Notes: generated from the sequence alone by a model not told the origin. A stretch of DNA of 64,000 nucleotides from an uncultured Eubacteriales bacterium (GCA_949288785.1 CASELQ010000003.1:62001-126000); one strand, 5' to 3'. Shown: positions 17,263 through 26,843, counted from the first letter of the stretch. Made by a program: numbers and translations.

Positions 17263-17643
17263 ATGCTTAAAATTGCCGCGCTAGCCATAACGTGCGCCAT
17301 TATAATTTTATATCTTAAGAGTATTAACAGCGAACTATATACGGCGGCGCTTATCGGCTCCGGCATAATACTTTTATATACTGCTGCGGGCTATATGGCG
17401 GAAACCTTTGAGTTTTTCAGGGTACTGATTGACAAAACCGGCGTAAATAAAGAATATTTTTCGATAATATTCAAGATTATCGCCATAGGTTATTTAGTGG
17501 AATTTGCCGCCGGCGCAATAGAAGATTTCGGGCTTAAAAGCCTTTCGGACAAGCTTGTGCTTATTGGAAAACTCATTATAATAGGCGTTTCAATGCCCGT
17601 TATATATGCCGTAATAAATCTTGTAACCGGACTTTTGACATGA
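17263..17643 (+). CDS. spoIIIAD: Stage III sporulation protein AD
   Basis: A 126-residue membrane protein with about four transmembrane helices. Segments such as TGVNKEYFSIIFKIIAIGYLVEFA are characteristic of SpoIIIAD. It follows spoIIIAC after 2 bp and overlaps spoIIIAE by 4 bp, supporting tightly coupled synthesis of the complex. Confidence 0.93.
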   Translation: MLKIAALAITCAIIILYLKSINSELYTAALIGSGIILLYTAAGYMAETFEFFRVLIDKTGVNKEYFSIIFKIIAIGYLVEFAAGAIEDFGLKSLSDKLVLIGKLIIIGVSMPVIYAVINLVTGLLT

Positions 17644-18800
17644 AAGGAAAAATATCTCTTTTATTATTCATAATAATCGCTTTTTCGGCGGCTATCATAT
17701 GTATATCGCCGGAACGCGCCTCTGCCGACGAACTTTCGGAAAGTATAGAAAGCGGCCTTGACAACCTGGACTTAAAAGAGTTTGAGGACTTTTATAACAG
17801 TGTTGTAAAAGACGGCGCAAAGGACTTTACCTCCGTTTTGGAGGGGATGCTGAAAGGGGAATATGAAAGCGAATACGATTCTATATTACAATACATATTG
17901 AACTTATTTTTAACTGACGTATATAATTCGCTGCCCGTATTTTTAAGCGTCCTTGCAATTGCGGTGCTGTGCTGCATTGTTCAGAACGTAAAGAGCGCGT
18001 TTTTTGCGGACGGCGTTGGAGATGTCATTTTTTTTGTATGTATATTGAGCGTGGTACTTATCATATCCGCAGAGATGGTATCAATATGGCAAACTGCTCA
18101 AAACCTTATACAAAACATAGCGAAATTAAATGATATTATGTCTCCCGTAATACTTACTTTAATGATAGCTTCGGGGGGAAAAGTATCTGCCGCCGTATAT
18201 AAACCCACGGTACTATTTCTTACCAACGGAATTATAAATATCTTTACATACGTCATCTTTCCGCTTATAGGCGTCATGATAATATTTTCTATCCTGAACT
18301 GTTTTTCGGGTAGTATAAAACTCGGAAAGTTTTCGGAGGTGATAACAAGTCTTATCAAATGGATAATAGGTCTGTCATTTACAATATACGGAATATTTTT
18401 ATCCGTTCAGGGCATATCCGGCGCAACATTCGACGGCATTTCGGTAAAAGCGGCAAAATACGCCATTTCCAATTCCATTCCGCTTATCGGCGGATATTTG
18501 AAAGACGGGTTTGACCTTGTGGTAGCCGGCAGCGTACTCATAAAAAACGCAGTGGGTGTTGTTGGAGTGATAGCATTGTTTTATACCGTACTTTCGCCGG
18601 TATTGCATATTGCGGTTGTATCGCTTTTACTTAAACTGACGTCCGCGTTTTCGGAACCGCTGTCCAATCATGAACTGGCAAATCTGTGCATGAGTTTTTC
18701 AAAGGGCGCATCTTATATCGCCACAGCGGTTCTTGCGGTAGGCTTTATGCTGTTTATAACCGTTTTGCTAATGATATTTTCGGCAAACGCCTTTATTTAG
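17640..18800 (+). CDS. spoIIIAE: Stage III sporulation protein AE
   Basis: A 386-residue polytopic protein with an N-terminal signal-like helix, an acidic external segment (about residues 28-85) and then several transmembrane helices to the C-terminus, as in known SpoIIIAE. It is thought to be a main membrane-embedded part of the SpoIIIA channel. It overlaps spoIIIAD by ATGA. Confidence 0.93.
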   Translation: MKGKISLLLFIIIAFSAAIICISPERASADELSESIESGLDNLDLKEFEDFYNSVVKDGAKDFTSVLEGMLKGEYESEYDSILQYILNLFLTDVYNSLPVFLSVLAIAVLCCIVQNVKSAFFADGVGDVIFFVCILSVVLIISAEMVSIWQTAQNLIQNIAKLNDIMSPVILTLMIASGGKVSAAVYKPTVLFLTNGIINIFTYVIFPLIGVMIIFSILNCFSGSIKLGKFSEVITSLIKWIIGLSFTIYGIFLSVQGISGATFDGISVKAAKYAISNSIPLIGGYLKDGFDLVVAGSVLIKNAVGVVGVIALFYTVLSPVLHIAVVSLLLKLTSAFSEPLSNHELANLCMSFSKGASYIATAVLAVGFMLFITVLLMIFSANAFI

Positions 18801-18804
18801 AGTT

Positions 18805-19293
18805 ATGAAAGAGTGGCTTTTATCGGTGGCGGCGGCAGTCATTACAGTATCGCTTATATCCGTAATGCTTCCGCCGGGGAAAACTTCAAAAATAATACGC
18901 GCGGTGTTGGGAATATTTGTTGCTGCCGTAATAATAAAACCCGTTGTTTCCATAGATTTTTCTAAAATTTCAACAGGTGAGATTCTCGGGCAGGGCGACA
19001 TTGAATATCAGACGGGATACTTTGAATATGCAAAAAAAATGAGAATAGAAAAATACCGTGAAGAGGCGCTTAAAATTTTGGAAACTCACGGAATAAAAAT
19101 CGAAAAAGATGAATTAAATATAATAACGGATGAAGAGCAAGGCGGTTTTGTCCTGATAGAAAAAATTACGATATTTTTGACAAAAGCGGTTATCACGGGA
19201 GATAATGAGCATATAGTTATAATCGATGAGGCTGCGGCGGCGCTGGCGGAAAATTTCGGAATAGCAAGAGAGGCGGTGATTTTCTATGAGTGA
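18805..19293 (+). CDS. spoIIIAF: Stage III sporulation protein AF
   Basis: A 162-residue protein with two N-terminal transmembrane helices (residues 4-23 and 32-50) followed by a soluble domain with a ring-building-motif-like fold in relatives. It starts 5 bp after spoIIIAE and overlaps spoIIIAG by 8 bp. Confidence 0.88.
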   Translation: MKEWLLSVAAAVITVSLISVMLPPGKTSKIIRAVLGIFVAAVIIKPVVSIDFSKISTGEILGQGDIEYQTGYFEYAKKMRIEKYREEALKILETHGIKIEKDELNIITDEEQGGFVLIEKITIFLTKAVITGDNEHIVIIDEAAAALAENFGIAREAVIFYE

Positions 19294-19801
19294 AGAAAGC
19301 AAGAAAAGGAATACGAGAAAGTTATCGGATATAATAAACGCGAATAAACCGCTTTATTACTCGATACTGGGTATTGTAGCCGTAATTTTCATCGTCCTCA
19401 TTTTCGGCGGAATTTTCAATGAAGAAAAAAAGACGGCAGCCACCGCAAATGACGCAAGCGCTTACGCTGCCGAACTCGAAGACAAACTTGAAAACATTCT
19501 GTCGAAAATAGAAGGTGCGGGCAAAGTTTCGGTTGCCATAAGCCTTGAATCGGGCGCCGAAACGGTACTTGCAACCGAAATAACGGTAACCGAAACGTTA
19601 AACGGCACGGAAACCGTGGAGACGCCCATAATAATAAACGGAGAAACGGTGGTGTTAAAGGAACTTTATCCCAAAATTGCCGGCGTACTCATAGTGGCGG
19701 AAGGCGCAAACAGCATATCGGTACTTTCCAGGATCCAACAAGCGGCGGTTTCGCTGCTTGATATAAATATAAATCAAATAGAAATTTTGACAATGAGGTA
19801 A
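19286..19801 (+). CDS. spoIIIAG: Stage III sporulation protein AG
   Basis: A 171-residue bitopic protein: one transmembrane helix at about residues 26-45, then an extracellular domain. In Bacillus SpoIIIAG forms a large oligomeric ring across the intermembrane space. EGAGKVSVAISLESG and PKIAGVLIVAEGA are typical of its ring-building domain. It is operon gene seven of eight. Confidence 0.92.
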   Translation: MSEESKKRNTRKLSDIINANKPLYYSILGIVAVIFIVLIFGGIFNEEKKTAATANDASAYAAELEDKLENILSKIEGAGKVSVAISLESGAETVLATEITVTETLNGTETVETPIIINGETVVLKELYPKIAGVLIVAEGANSISVLSRIQQAAVSLLDININQIEILTMR

Positions 19802-19813
19802 AGGAGAAAAATT

Positions 19814-20293
19814 ATGTCAAAAAAGAAGAAAATCATCATTTTGTCCTGCATGATCGCTCTGCTTGCGGTAACCGCTGTGTTCAACTTCGTGTTTACCACT
19901 GAAAGGGTGAACCAGACCGAACCGGTAAACGCCGGCTCCGCCAACTATTTTGCGCAATACCGCAGCGAAAGACTGACCACCCGCAACGAAGAACTTCTGC
20001 AGCTTGACGCAATAATAGAATCTGCCCAGGAAGACAGTCCCGAACTTGCAGACGCGCTCGCCATGAAAATAGAGCTTACCGAAAATACCGAACGCGAAAT
20101 GCTTTTGGAAAATCTCATCAAAGCATACGGTTTTGAGGACGCAGTGGTAATAATCGGCATAGATTCCGACAACGTGAACGTAATGGCAAAATCCGAAGAG
20201 CTGACGACCGACGACGCTATAGTAATATACACAATCATTTCCGAAGAAATGGCCATCTCGCCGGAGAATGTAAAAATTATACCTATTTCCTGA
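19814..20293 (+). CDS. spoIIIAH: Stage III sporulation protein AH
   Basis: A 159-residue protein with one N-terminal transmembrane helix (residues 7-26) and a soluble domain that in Bacillus binds SpoIIQ of the forespore. SANYFAQYRSERLTTRNEELLQLDAII is a typical SpoIIIAH helix. An AAGGAG-type ribosome binding site precedes it. It closes the operon. No terminator was seen before the Asp23 gene. Confidence 0.93.
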   Translation: MSKKKKIIILSCMIALLAVTAVFNFVFTTERVNQTEPVNAGSANYFAQYRSERLTTRNEELLQLDAIIESAQEDSPELADALAMKIELTENTEREMLLENLIKAYGFEDAVVIIGIDSDNVNVMAKSEELTTDDAIVIYTIISEEMAISPENVKIIPIS

Positions 20294-20358
20294 AAAACGC
20301 TATGCAAAATAAATATTTTATGGTAAAATAGAGCCAAGAACTTTATCAGGGGATATTT

Positions 20359-20841
20359 ATGGCGCATTTCAAGAAATTGCCGCAAAAGAAAAACGAAGAT
20401 AAAATAATATACGGCGACAAGATTGTGGACGGAATAGTCTTTCTGGCGCTTTCGGATATGACTTACGCCAAACTGTATTCGGTGAATCCGCGTTCTAAAA
20501 ACCACAGCAAAGCCATCACCGTTTATCAGGATAAGGACGACGTGTATATAGACGTTTGCGTAAAGGTGCACTTTTCGCAATGCGTTTCCGATATAGCGTT
20601 TAAGATTCAGGAGACCGTTCGGTATAACGTAGAGGCGATGACGGAATATCACGTTGCCGAAGTAAACGTAATAGTAAAAGGTGTGTTTTTCGGGCCCGTA
20701 AAACCCAACGAGGACAGTGCTTTATCGTCAGAAGCGGATGATAAAGTCTTTGAAGGGGAAGAAACGTCTGCCGAAACCGCAAAAGATACCGCCGCCGAGG
20801 CAACCGAACAGCATAAGGCGGAAGGAGAAGAAAACGTATGA
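20359..20841 (+). CDS. Asp23/Gls24 family protein
   Basis: A 160-residue protein whose first 115 residues form an Asp23/Gls24 domain (IVFLALSDMTYAKLYSV, YIDVCVKVHFSQCVSDIAFKIQ, VNVIVKGVFF). The last 45 residues are an acidic Ala/Glu-rich tail. Family members occur before nusB in many Firmicutes, and some are linked to the cell envelope stress response. GGGGAT precedes the ATG, and a TAAAAT box at 20324-20329 may serve as the -10. The end overlaps nusB by 4 bp. Confidence 0.85.
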   Translation: MAHFKKLPQKKNEDKIIYGDKIVDGIVFLALSDMTYAKLYSVNPRSKNHSKAITVYQDKDDVYIDVCVKVHFSQCVSDIAFKIQETVRYNVEAMTEYHVAEVNVIVKGVFFGPVKPNEDSALSSEADDKVFEGEETSAETAKDTAAEATEQHKAEGEENV

Positions 20842-21242
20842 GGACCCGCGCAAGAGAGGCGGTATTTACCTATATATTCTCAAAGCTCTTCAATCCGGGT
20901 GATGAAGGGCTTTTTGATGTTTTATGCGGAGAACTGAATGCAAAGGACAAGTCCTTTGCGTCTTTTATCTTGGATAATATCAATAAAAACTGGGAAAAAT
21001 ATTCTGAAAAAATAACAGCGCTTGCCGAAAATTTCCGCGAGGAAAGGATACTTTGCGCCGATAAATGCGCCATTATGATAGGTTTTTGCGAGCTTGATTA
21101 CTGTTTGGATACGGACATTCCGATTATTATAGACGAAGCGGTTAAACTATCTGTTAAATTTTCAACGGAAAAAAGCGCTGATTTTGTAAACGGAATATTA
21201 GCGCAGTACGCAAAGGAGGTAGGTCGTGGCTGTAATATTTGA
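20838..21242 (+). CDS. nusB: Transcription antitermination factor NusB
   Basis: Binds boxA RNA with S10 (NusE) in rRNA antitermination. The 134-residue protein shows the family opening MRTRAREAVFTYIFSKL and the C-terminal signature VKLSVKFSTEKSADFVNGILAQ. It overlaps the upstream gene (ATGA), and folD starts within its last codons. Confidence 0.93.
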   Translation: MRTRAREAVFTYIFSKLFNPGDEGLFDVLCGELNAKDKSFASFILDNINKNWEKYSEKITALAENFREERILCADKCAIMIGFCELDYCLDTDIPIIIDEAVKLSVKFSTEKSADFVNGILAQYAKEVGRGCNI

Positions 21243-22086
21243 CGGAAAGGCGCTTTGCCAGCGCGTGAAGGACGATGTAAAGGCAAAGGTGGCGGAATTT
21301 TCCGCCGCTTCCGGAAGAAAGATAAAACTCGCCGTAGTGCTTGTGGGAGAAAACCCCGCTTCGCGCGTGTATGTGAAAAACAAGATAAAAGCGGCGGAAT
21401 ACGTGGGGATAGAGTCGCTGTCATTCAATCTGCCGGAAACCACGCAGGAGGCGGAGGTGGCCGAGCTTGTTAAAAGCCTTGCCGAAGACGACGGGGTAGA
21501 CGCCGTTCTGGTTCAACTTCCGCTTCCCGAACATATAAACGAACAAAGAATACTCGATCTTATCCCGCCGGAAAAAGACGTGGACGGATTTTCCGATATA
21601 AACGTTGGAAAACTCACTCTCGGCAAGCCGTGCATTGCAGCGTGCACCCCCAGCGGAATAATAGAGATATTAAAGAGCGCGGGAATAACTTTACAAGGCA
21701 AGCACGCCGTAATAGTAGGGAGAAGCAACATAGTGGGAAAACCTGTCGCGCTGCTTCTGTTAAGGGAAAACTGCACCGTAACGATATGCCACAGTAAAAC
21801 TAAGAATCTTGCAGAAATTTGCCGCAGCGCCGATATATTAGTGGCCGCCGTGGGGAGAGCCGGCTTTATTACCGGGGATATGATAAAAGAGGGTGCCGCC
21901 GTGATAGACGTGGGTATAAACCGCACGGAAAACGGTCTTAAAGGCGACGTGGAGTTTGAAAGCGCCGCAAAAAAAGCGTCGTTTATCACTCCCGTTCCCG
22001 GAGGTGTGGGGCCCATGACCATAGCGATGCTTATGAAAAACGCATATATATGCGCTGAGCGGAGAAATGAAAAAAATGGACTTTAA
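21226..22086 (+). CDS. folD: Bifunctional methylenetetrahydrofolate dehydrogenase/cyclohydrolase FolD
   Basis: Interconverts 5,10-methylene- and 10-formyl-tetrahydrofolate. It has 286 residues; catalytic YVKNKIKAAE near residue 49, VQLPLP, the NADP site GRSNIVGKPVALLL near residue 165, and PVPGGVGPMTIAML near residue 258. The start is GTG at 21226 with a strong AAAGGAGGT upstream. It overlaps nusB at its start and the prenyl synthase at its end. In many relatives xseA and xseB follow; they are absent here. Confidence 0.95.
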   Translation: MAVIFDGKALCQRVKDDVKAKVAEFSAASGRKIKLAVVLVGENPASRVYVKNKIKAAEYVGIESLSFNLPETTQEAEVAELVKSLAEDDGVDAVLVQLPLPEHINEQRILDLIPPEKDVDGFSDINVGKLTLGKPCIAACTPSGIIEILKSAGITLQGKHAVIVGRSNIVGKPVALLLLRENCTVTICHSKTKNLAEICRSADILVAAVGRAGFITGDMIKEGAAVIDVGINRTENGLKGDVEFESAAKKASFITPVPGGVGPMTIAMLMKNAYICAERRNEKNGL

Positions 22087-22948
22087 CGGGCAGTATAACG
22101 GATATTTCGAGCGTTTTGAAAAGAAATTAAGCGAAATATTAGCATCCCTGAATACGAGTGCGCCGGCGCTTATTACAGACGCAATGAGATATTCCGTTGC
22201 GGGCGGCGGAAAAAGGATCCGCCCCGTGTTATGCCTTTCGGCGGCCGATATGTTGAGCGCTGATATTGAAAAAGCCTGCACTTACGCAGTAGCCGTAGAG
22301 CTCATCCATTCTTATTCACTGGTGCACGACGATCTTCCCGCTATGGATAACGACGATTACAGGCGCGGAAAGTTTTCCACTCATAAAAAATTCGGCGAGG
22401 CGGTAGGCATTCTTGCCGGAGACGCTCTTTTAAATTTTGCCTTCGAGGTATGCCTCGGGCAGGAAAATTTAACGGATTGCGATTTTGCCGCCATGAAAAT
22501 ACTTGCCGAAAGTGCAGGATACAGCGGTATGATCGCCGGCCAGGTGCTTGATTTGCAGTATGAAAAAAAAGACGCCGGCGAAAAAGAACTTTATGAGATT
22601 TATTCGAATAAAACGGCAAAACTCATCACCGTGCCGCTGCTAATTGCATCGGCGCTATGCAGCCGGGCATATTATGAGCAACTTGAACGAGTTGGGTATC
22701 ACCTGGGGATAATGTTTCAGATAGTCGACGACTTACTTGACGTTTCGGGAGACCTTGCAACTCTCGGAAAAACTCCGCATAAAGACGAAAAAGAGGACAA
22801 ACTTACTTCGGTAAAAGTTTTCGGTAAAACAGGCGCAGTAAAAAATGCAAAATTTCATTATGAAAGTGCATTGGAAATTCTGAAAAAAATTCCCGGCAGC
22901 ACTTTTCTTTGCGAACTTGCAAACAAAATATACGGCAGAAATTCCTGA
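22067..22948 (+). CDS. ispA: Short-chain polyprenyl diphosphate synthase (farnesyl/geranylgeranyl type)
   Basis: Condenses IPP with allylic diphosphates to make C15-C20 prenyl chains. The 293-residue protein has the first Asp-rich motif DDLPAMDNDD near residue 85, the second FQIVDDLLDVSGD near residue 220, and GGGKRIRPVL near residue 45. Chain length cannot be fixed from sequence. It begins inside folD (20-bp overlap) and is followed directly by tlyA. Confidence 0.9.
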   Translation: MKKMDFNGQYNGYFERFEKKLSEILASLNTSAPALITDAMRYSVAGGGKRIRPVLCLSAADMLSADIEKACTYAVAVELIHSYSLVHDDLPAMDNDDYRRGKFSTHKKFGEAVGILAGDALLNFAFEVCLGQENLTDCDFAAMKILAESAGYSGMIAGQVLDLQYEKKDAGEKELYEIYSNKTAKLITVPLLIASALCSRAYYEQLERVGYHLGIMFQIVDDLLDVSGDLATLGKTPHKDEKEDKLTSVKVFGKTGAVKNAKFHYESALEILKKIPGSTFLCELANKIYGRNS

Positions 22949-23719
22949 ATGAGATTAGACAGTTTTCTTGTTGCCGGCGGATATTTTTCCACACGCACAA
23001 AGGCAAAACAGGCAATAGAACGAGGGGAAGTTACCTTAAACGGCGTAAAGATAACAAAACCCGCTTTTGCGGTAAATGAGGACCATCCCTGCAATATACA
23101 AATAAACTTCGAAGAGAGCTTTGTTTCGCTCGGCGGATATAAACTTTCCAAGGCGATAAAGGATTTTGATTTTTCGGTAAACGGGCTTGTGTGCGCGGAT
23201 ATAGGAGCAAGTACGGGCGGTTTTACCGATTGTCTTTTGCAAAACGGCGCAAAGCGGGTTTTTGCCGTAGATGTAAACGGAGACTTGCTTGCGCCGAGGT
23301 TAAAGGCAGATAAGCGCGTTGCGCCTGTCATTAAGAACTGTAAAGATCTTACTTCTGCCGATTTTGACACCGTTGTGGAATTTCTTGCGGCAGACCTCAG
23401 TTTTATTTCCGAAACGGCAACGCTGCCCGTTTTTTATGATATACTGAAAGACGGGGCGTTTGCAGTTATTCTTATAAAGCCGCAGTTTGAAAACGAGCAC
23501 AAACGCAGATTCAAAAACGGCATTATAAGAGATAAGAAAATAATACTTAACGCATGCAGGCGAGTATTTGATTGTGCTGTTCAATGCGGTTTTGTGCCCG
23601 TTGACATTACCTCCGCGCCAGTTTCGGAAGATAAAAACCGTGAATTTTTGTTTCTTATCCGAAAAATCGAGGGGACTGCCCCGCCTTTCACTGAATTTTC
23701 CGAAAAATTATTCAGATAA
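22949..23719 (+). CDS. tlyA: TlyA family rRNA 2'-O-ribose methyltransferase
   Basis: Methylates ribosomal RNA cytidine 2'-OH groups in characterised members. The 256-residue protein combines an N-terminal S4 RNA-binding domain (MRLDSFLVAGGYFSTRTKAKQAIERGEV) with an FtsJ-like methyltransferase domain whose SAM motif ADIGASTGGFTDCLL starts near residue 85. Its start lies directly after the prenyl synthase stop. Some relatives were once annotated as hemolysins; that role is not supported here. Confidence 0.92.
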   Translation: MRLDSFLVAGGYFSTRTKAKQAIERGEVTLNGVKITKPAFAVNEDHPCNIQINFEESFVSLGGYKLSKAIKDFDFSVNGLVCADIGASTGGFTDCLLQNGAKRVFAVDVNGDLLAPRLKADKRVAPVIKNCKDLTSADFDTVVEFLAADLSFISETATLPVFYDILKDGAFAVILIKPQFENEHKRRFKNGIIRDKKIILNACRRVFDCAVQCGFVPVDITSAPVSEDKNREFLFLIRKIEGTAPPFTEFSEKLFR

Positions 23720-23731
23720 AATGAATATTCC

Positions 23732-23760
23732 TTGTAATTATTCGTATTTTGTGTTATTAT
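23732..23760 (+). promoter_or_regulatory. Candidate promoter of nadK
   Basis: TTGTAA (23732-23737), 17-bp spacer, TATTAT (23755-23760). Transcription would start only about 5 nt before the ATG at 23772, and no Shine-Dalgarno sequence is visible. Confidence 0.45.
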
Positions 23761-23771
23761 ATTGATGAAAT

Positions 23772-24587
23772 ATGAAAATTCTTATTTACTGCAACAGACA
23801 GAAAGACCCGCAATTTTTATATGCGTCAGAATTACGGCGCGCGTTTTCGGAGCGCGGCGTTTATTCCGATATTATCGAAGGGGATATACAACCGCCGCAG
23901 AAAGATTACTCTGCAATCTTCGTTATCGGTGGAGACGGAACTTTGCTTCGCCGTACGGAACTTGCAAATACCATGCGTCTTCCACTCATAGGCATAAACG
24001 CCGGAAAGCTTGGTTTTTTGACCGAATTCGAGCGTTCGGAACTGCCTGACGCGGTAAACCTGTTTTTAGATGGGCAGCTTATAGAAGATAAAAGGTCCAC
24101 TCTTATAGCGCGTTTTAGGGATAAAGATTTTTATGCCCTTAACGATATAACCTTGCAGCGTATATATATGGACTCTCGCGGGAAAACCGTATCTGCCGAC
24201 GTGTATATAGACGGAAATAAAATAAATACCGTAAGGGGAGACGGGGTTATTGTTGCCACACCGACCGGCTCCACTGCATATTCGCTTTCGGCGGGCGGCG
24301 CCATACTTTGCCCCGATATAAACGCTTTTTCCGTCATTCCTCTCTCCGCGCATTACTTTACTTTAAGGCAGGTTGTTTTTTCGGCGGAGTCGGAATGCGT
24401 GCTCGAACTTTCGGGCGGGCTGACCGGCGGTTTACTTGCGGACGGAAATCTGGTTGCCGAAATTAAACAGGGAGAATCGGTAAAGGTTTTTGCGGCTCCT
24501 GAACCCACCGTCTTTTTAAGGCGCAAAAATTTCAATTTTTTCCAGAGATTATCGCATAAGTTCACCGATCGTGCGGAGGGAAAATGA
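23772..24587 (+). CDS. nadK: NAD kinase
   Basis: Phosphorylates NAD to NADP. It has 271 residues with the diagnostic GGDGTLLR near residue 55, INAGKLGFLTE near residue 78, and TPTGSTAYSLSAGG near residue 160. An alternative upstream ATG in another frame is not supported. The ATG of argR overlaps its end by 4 bp. Confidence 0.94.
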   Translation: MKILIYCNRQKDPQFLYASELRRAFSERGVYSDIIEGDIQPPQKDYSAIFVIGGDGTLLRRTELANTMRLPLIGINAGKLGFLTEFERSELPDAVNLFLDGQLIEDKRSTLIARFRDKDFYALNDITLQRIYMDSRGKTVSADVYIDGNKINTVRGDGVIVATPTGSTAYSLSAGGAILCPDINAFSVIPLSAHYFTLRQVVFSAESECVLELSGGLTGGLLADGNLVAEIKQGESVKVFAAPEPTVFLRRKNFNFFQRLSHKFTDRAEGK

Positions 24588-25033
24588 TGACCAAACAGGA
24601 ACGGCAGAGCATTATCTCCGACATTATTGAAAAATATGAAATAGGCACCCAGGAAGAACTTACCGAGAAACTGCACGAACTTGGATATGAAGTTTCTCAG
24701 GCCACCGTCTCGCGCGATATAAACGAGCTTAATCTTATCAAGGGGGAAGGGTCTCAGAAAAAGAGCAAATATATAAAACCCGCGGCTGCAAATAAGGATA
24801 TGCCGCCCAGAATAATAGAACACTTCCGGCAAATCACTCTTTCCATAGATTACGCGAATAATCTGATAATAGTAAAAACTCTGAGCGGCAACGGCGGTGC
24901 CGCAGGCAATGCCATAGATCAAATGAATATAAAGGAAATATTAGGCACTGTCGCCGGGGACGATACTCTTTTGATAATAGCCCGCAGCACTGCGGACGCG
25001 GAAAAAATTGTTAAAACGCTAAGGACGATCTGA
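24584..25033 (+). CDS. argR: Arginine repressor ArgR
   Basis: Arginine-responsive regulator. The 149-residue protein has an N-terminal winged helix-turn-helix with QATVSRDINELNLIK near residue 40 and a C-terminal arginine-binding/oligomerisation domain with GTVAGDDTLLIIAR near residue 120. It lies between nadK and recN, a conserved Firmicutes arrangement. Overlaps with both neighbours indicate co-translation. Confidence 0.94.
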   Translation: MMTKQERQSIISDIIEKYEIGTQEELTEKLHELGYEVSQATVSRDINELNLIKGEGSQKKSKYIKPAAANKDMPPRIIEHFRQITLSIDYANNLIIVKTLSGNGGAAGNAIDQMNIKEILGTVAGDDTLLIIARSTADAEKIVKTLRTI

Positions 25034-26733
25034 TGCTTACTAAACTCTCCATTAAAAATATCGCACTTATTGAAAGTGCCGAAATACCTTTTACTGATGG
25101 TCTTAACGTTCTTTCGGGCGAAACCGGGTCCGGGAAATCGGTGATAATAGAATCGATTAATTTCGTGCTGGGGGCGAAGGCGGATAAAGCGCTGATAAGG
25201 ACCGGAGCGGAGGAATGTTCGGTTTGCGCCGAGTTTGACGTTTCCGGCAGCGGCGAAATCAAAGAACTGTTTTCCGAAATGGATATGGAGGAAGAAGATT
25301 CTCTCATAATACGGCGCAGATTTTCGCGCGGCGGAAAAAATTCCGTCAGTATAAACGGGACGGCAGCCACTGTCGGCATGCTTAAAAAGTTCACGGAAAA
25401 ACTTGTGGACGTGCACGGGCAAAGCGAACATTTTTACCTTTTAAGCACTGCCAATCAGTTAAAACTGCTGGATAAATTCGGCGGAGAAAATATTGCCGCA
25501 ATAAAAAATACCGTAAAGGCACTTTATACAGAGCTGAAAAGCATAACCTCACAGTTAGAAGAACTGGGCGGGGACGAGAGCAGAAGGCTTATGCGGCTGG
25601 ACGTATTGAACTATCAGATAAGAGAAATAGAAGAACTGGGGCTGAAAGAAAACGAAGAAGAAGAGTTAAATTCTTTAAGGGAAAAACTGTTAAATCAGGA
25701 AAAAATAACCCAGGCCCTTTCCGCCATAAACGGCGCTGTTGACAGCGAAGGCGGCGCGGAGGATATATTGGCAAACGCCGTAAGAGCTGCCGATTCCATA
25801 AGCGCACTCGGCGAGGAATACGGCGAACTTTATTCGCGCCTGCAAGGAATATACGCCGAACTTTCGGATATAGCCGGCACGGCGCAAGCGCTTGCCGAAA
25901 ATTTTGATTTTTCCGAATATAGTTTGGATGAAACAGAGCAACGGCTGGACAAAATAAAAAAGATCAAGCGCAAGTACGGCAATAATTATGCCGAAATTAA
26001 CGACTTTTTGGAAAGAGCCAAAGAGGAAAAAGACAGGCTTGAGCATTTCAACGAGACTGCTGCCGCACTTTTGACAGAAAGTGAAAAACTTAAAAAAGAA
26101 TTATATAAAAACTATTGTATTTTATCTGACGAGCGCAAAAAGAACGCGGATATTTTTTCCAAAAACGTAACTGCGGAGCTCAAAGAACTGAATATGTCCA
26201 AAGCCGAATTCAGAATCCTTTTCCATCCTGCGCCGCAGTTTTACGAATTTAAATTCGATTCTCCCGGAGGATTCGACAGCATTGAATTTATGTTTTCGGC
26301 AAATCTCGGAGAGCCTCTGAAACCTTTGTCGTTCGTTATAAGCGGCGGCGAAATGAGCCGCTTTATGCTTTCTGTTAAGGCACAGTCCGCAAAATTCAAC
26401 GAAATATCCACCTTTATTTTCGACGAGATCGATGCCGGCATAAGCGGCAAGGTGGCACGGGTAGTGGCTGAAAAACTCTGCCGCATCTCGCGGTCTGTGC
26501 AGGTAATAGCAATTTCTCATCTTCCGCAGATCGTTTCATTTGCGGATAACAGCCTTTATATCTATAAAGATGAAGCGGACGGCGCAACTTATACGGGTAT
26601 AAAAGTGCTTTCAGGCGAGGAGAAAACACAGGAAGTGGCAAGACTTACCGGCGGAGCGATAAATTCCGATTCCGCATTAAATCTTGCAAAATCTCTGATA
26701 GAAAGTGCGGATCAATATAAAAAATCGCTGTAA
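25033..26733 (+). CDS. recN: DNA repair protein RecN
   Basis: SMC-like ATPase acting in double-strand break repair. The 566-residue protein has Walker A GETGSGKSVIIES near residue 34, the DVHGQSEHFYLL segment, central coiled-coil regions (about residues 150-350), the ABC signature SGGEMSRFML and Walker B FIFDEIDAGISGKVA near residue 465. Its ATG shares a base with the argR stop. Confidence 0.95.
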   Translation: MLTKLSIKNIALIESAEIPFTDGLNVLSGETGSGKSVIIESINFVLGAKADKALIRTGAEECSVCAEFDVSGSGEIKELFSEMDMEEEDSLIIRRRFSRGGKNSVSINGTAATVGMLKKFTEKLVDVHGQSEHFYLLSTANQLKLLDKFGGENIAAIKNTVKALYTELKSITSQLEELGGDESRRLMRLDVLNYQIREIEELGLKENEEEELNSLREKLLNQEKITQALSAINGAVDSEGGAEDILANAVRAADSISALGEEYGELYSRLQGIYAELSDIAGTAQALAENFDFSEYSLDETEQRLDKIKKIKRKYGNNYAEINDFLERAKEEKDRLEHFNETAAALLTESEKLKKELYKNYCILSDERKKNADIFSKNVTAELKELNMSKAEFRILFHPAPQFYEFKFDSPGGFDSIEFMFSANLGEPLKPLSFVISGGEMSRFMLSVKAQSAKFNEISTFIFDEIDAGISGKVARVVAEKLCRISRSVQVIAISHLPQIVSFADNSLYIYKDEADGATYTGIKVLSGEEKTQEVARLTGGAINSDSALNLAKSLIESADQYKKSL

Positions 26734-26798
26734 ATAAGTTTATAATGGTCTTATAACAAGCCGACTTTATTTTTCCGATTAAAAACTTCGTCTTTTAC

Positions 26799-26827
26799 GC
26801 ATATATTTTTTTCAATTACCCATCTTA
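26799..26827 (+). promoter_or_regulatory. Candidate sigma-G promoter of spoIVB
   Basis: GCATA (26799-26803), 17-bp spacer, CATCTTA (26821-26827) fits the Bacillus sigma-G consensus (GHATR, 17-18 bp, CATNHTA) at every position. SpoIVB is made in the forespore under sigma-G in Bacillus. The ATG is 10 nt beyond the expected start region and follows a GGTGGGG ribosome binding site. Confidence 0.65.
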
Positions 26828-26843
26828 CAAGGGTGGGGTAAAT

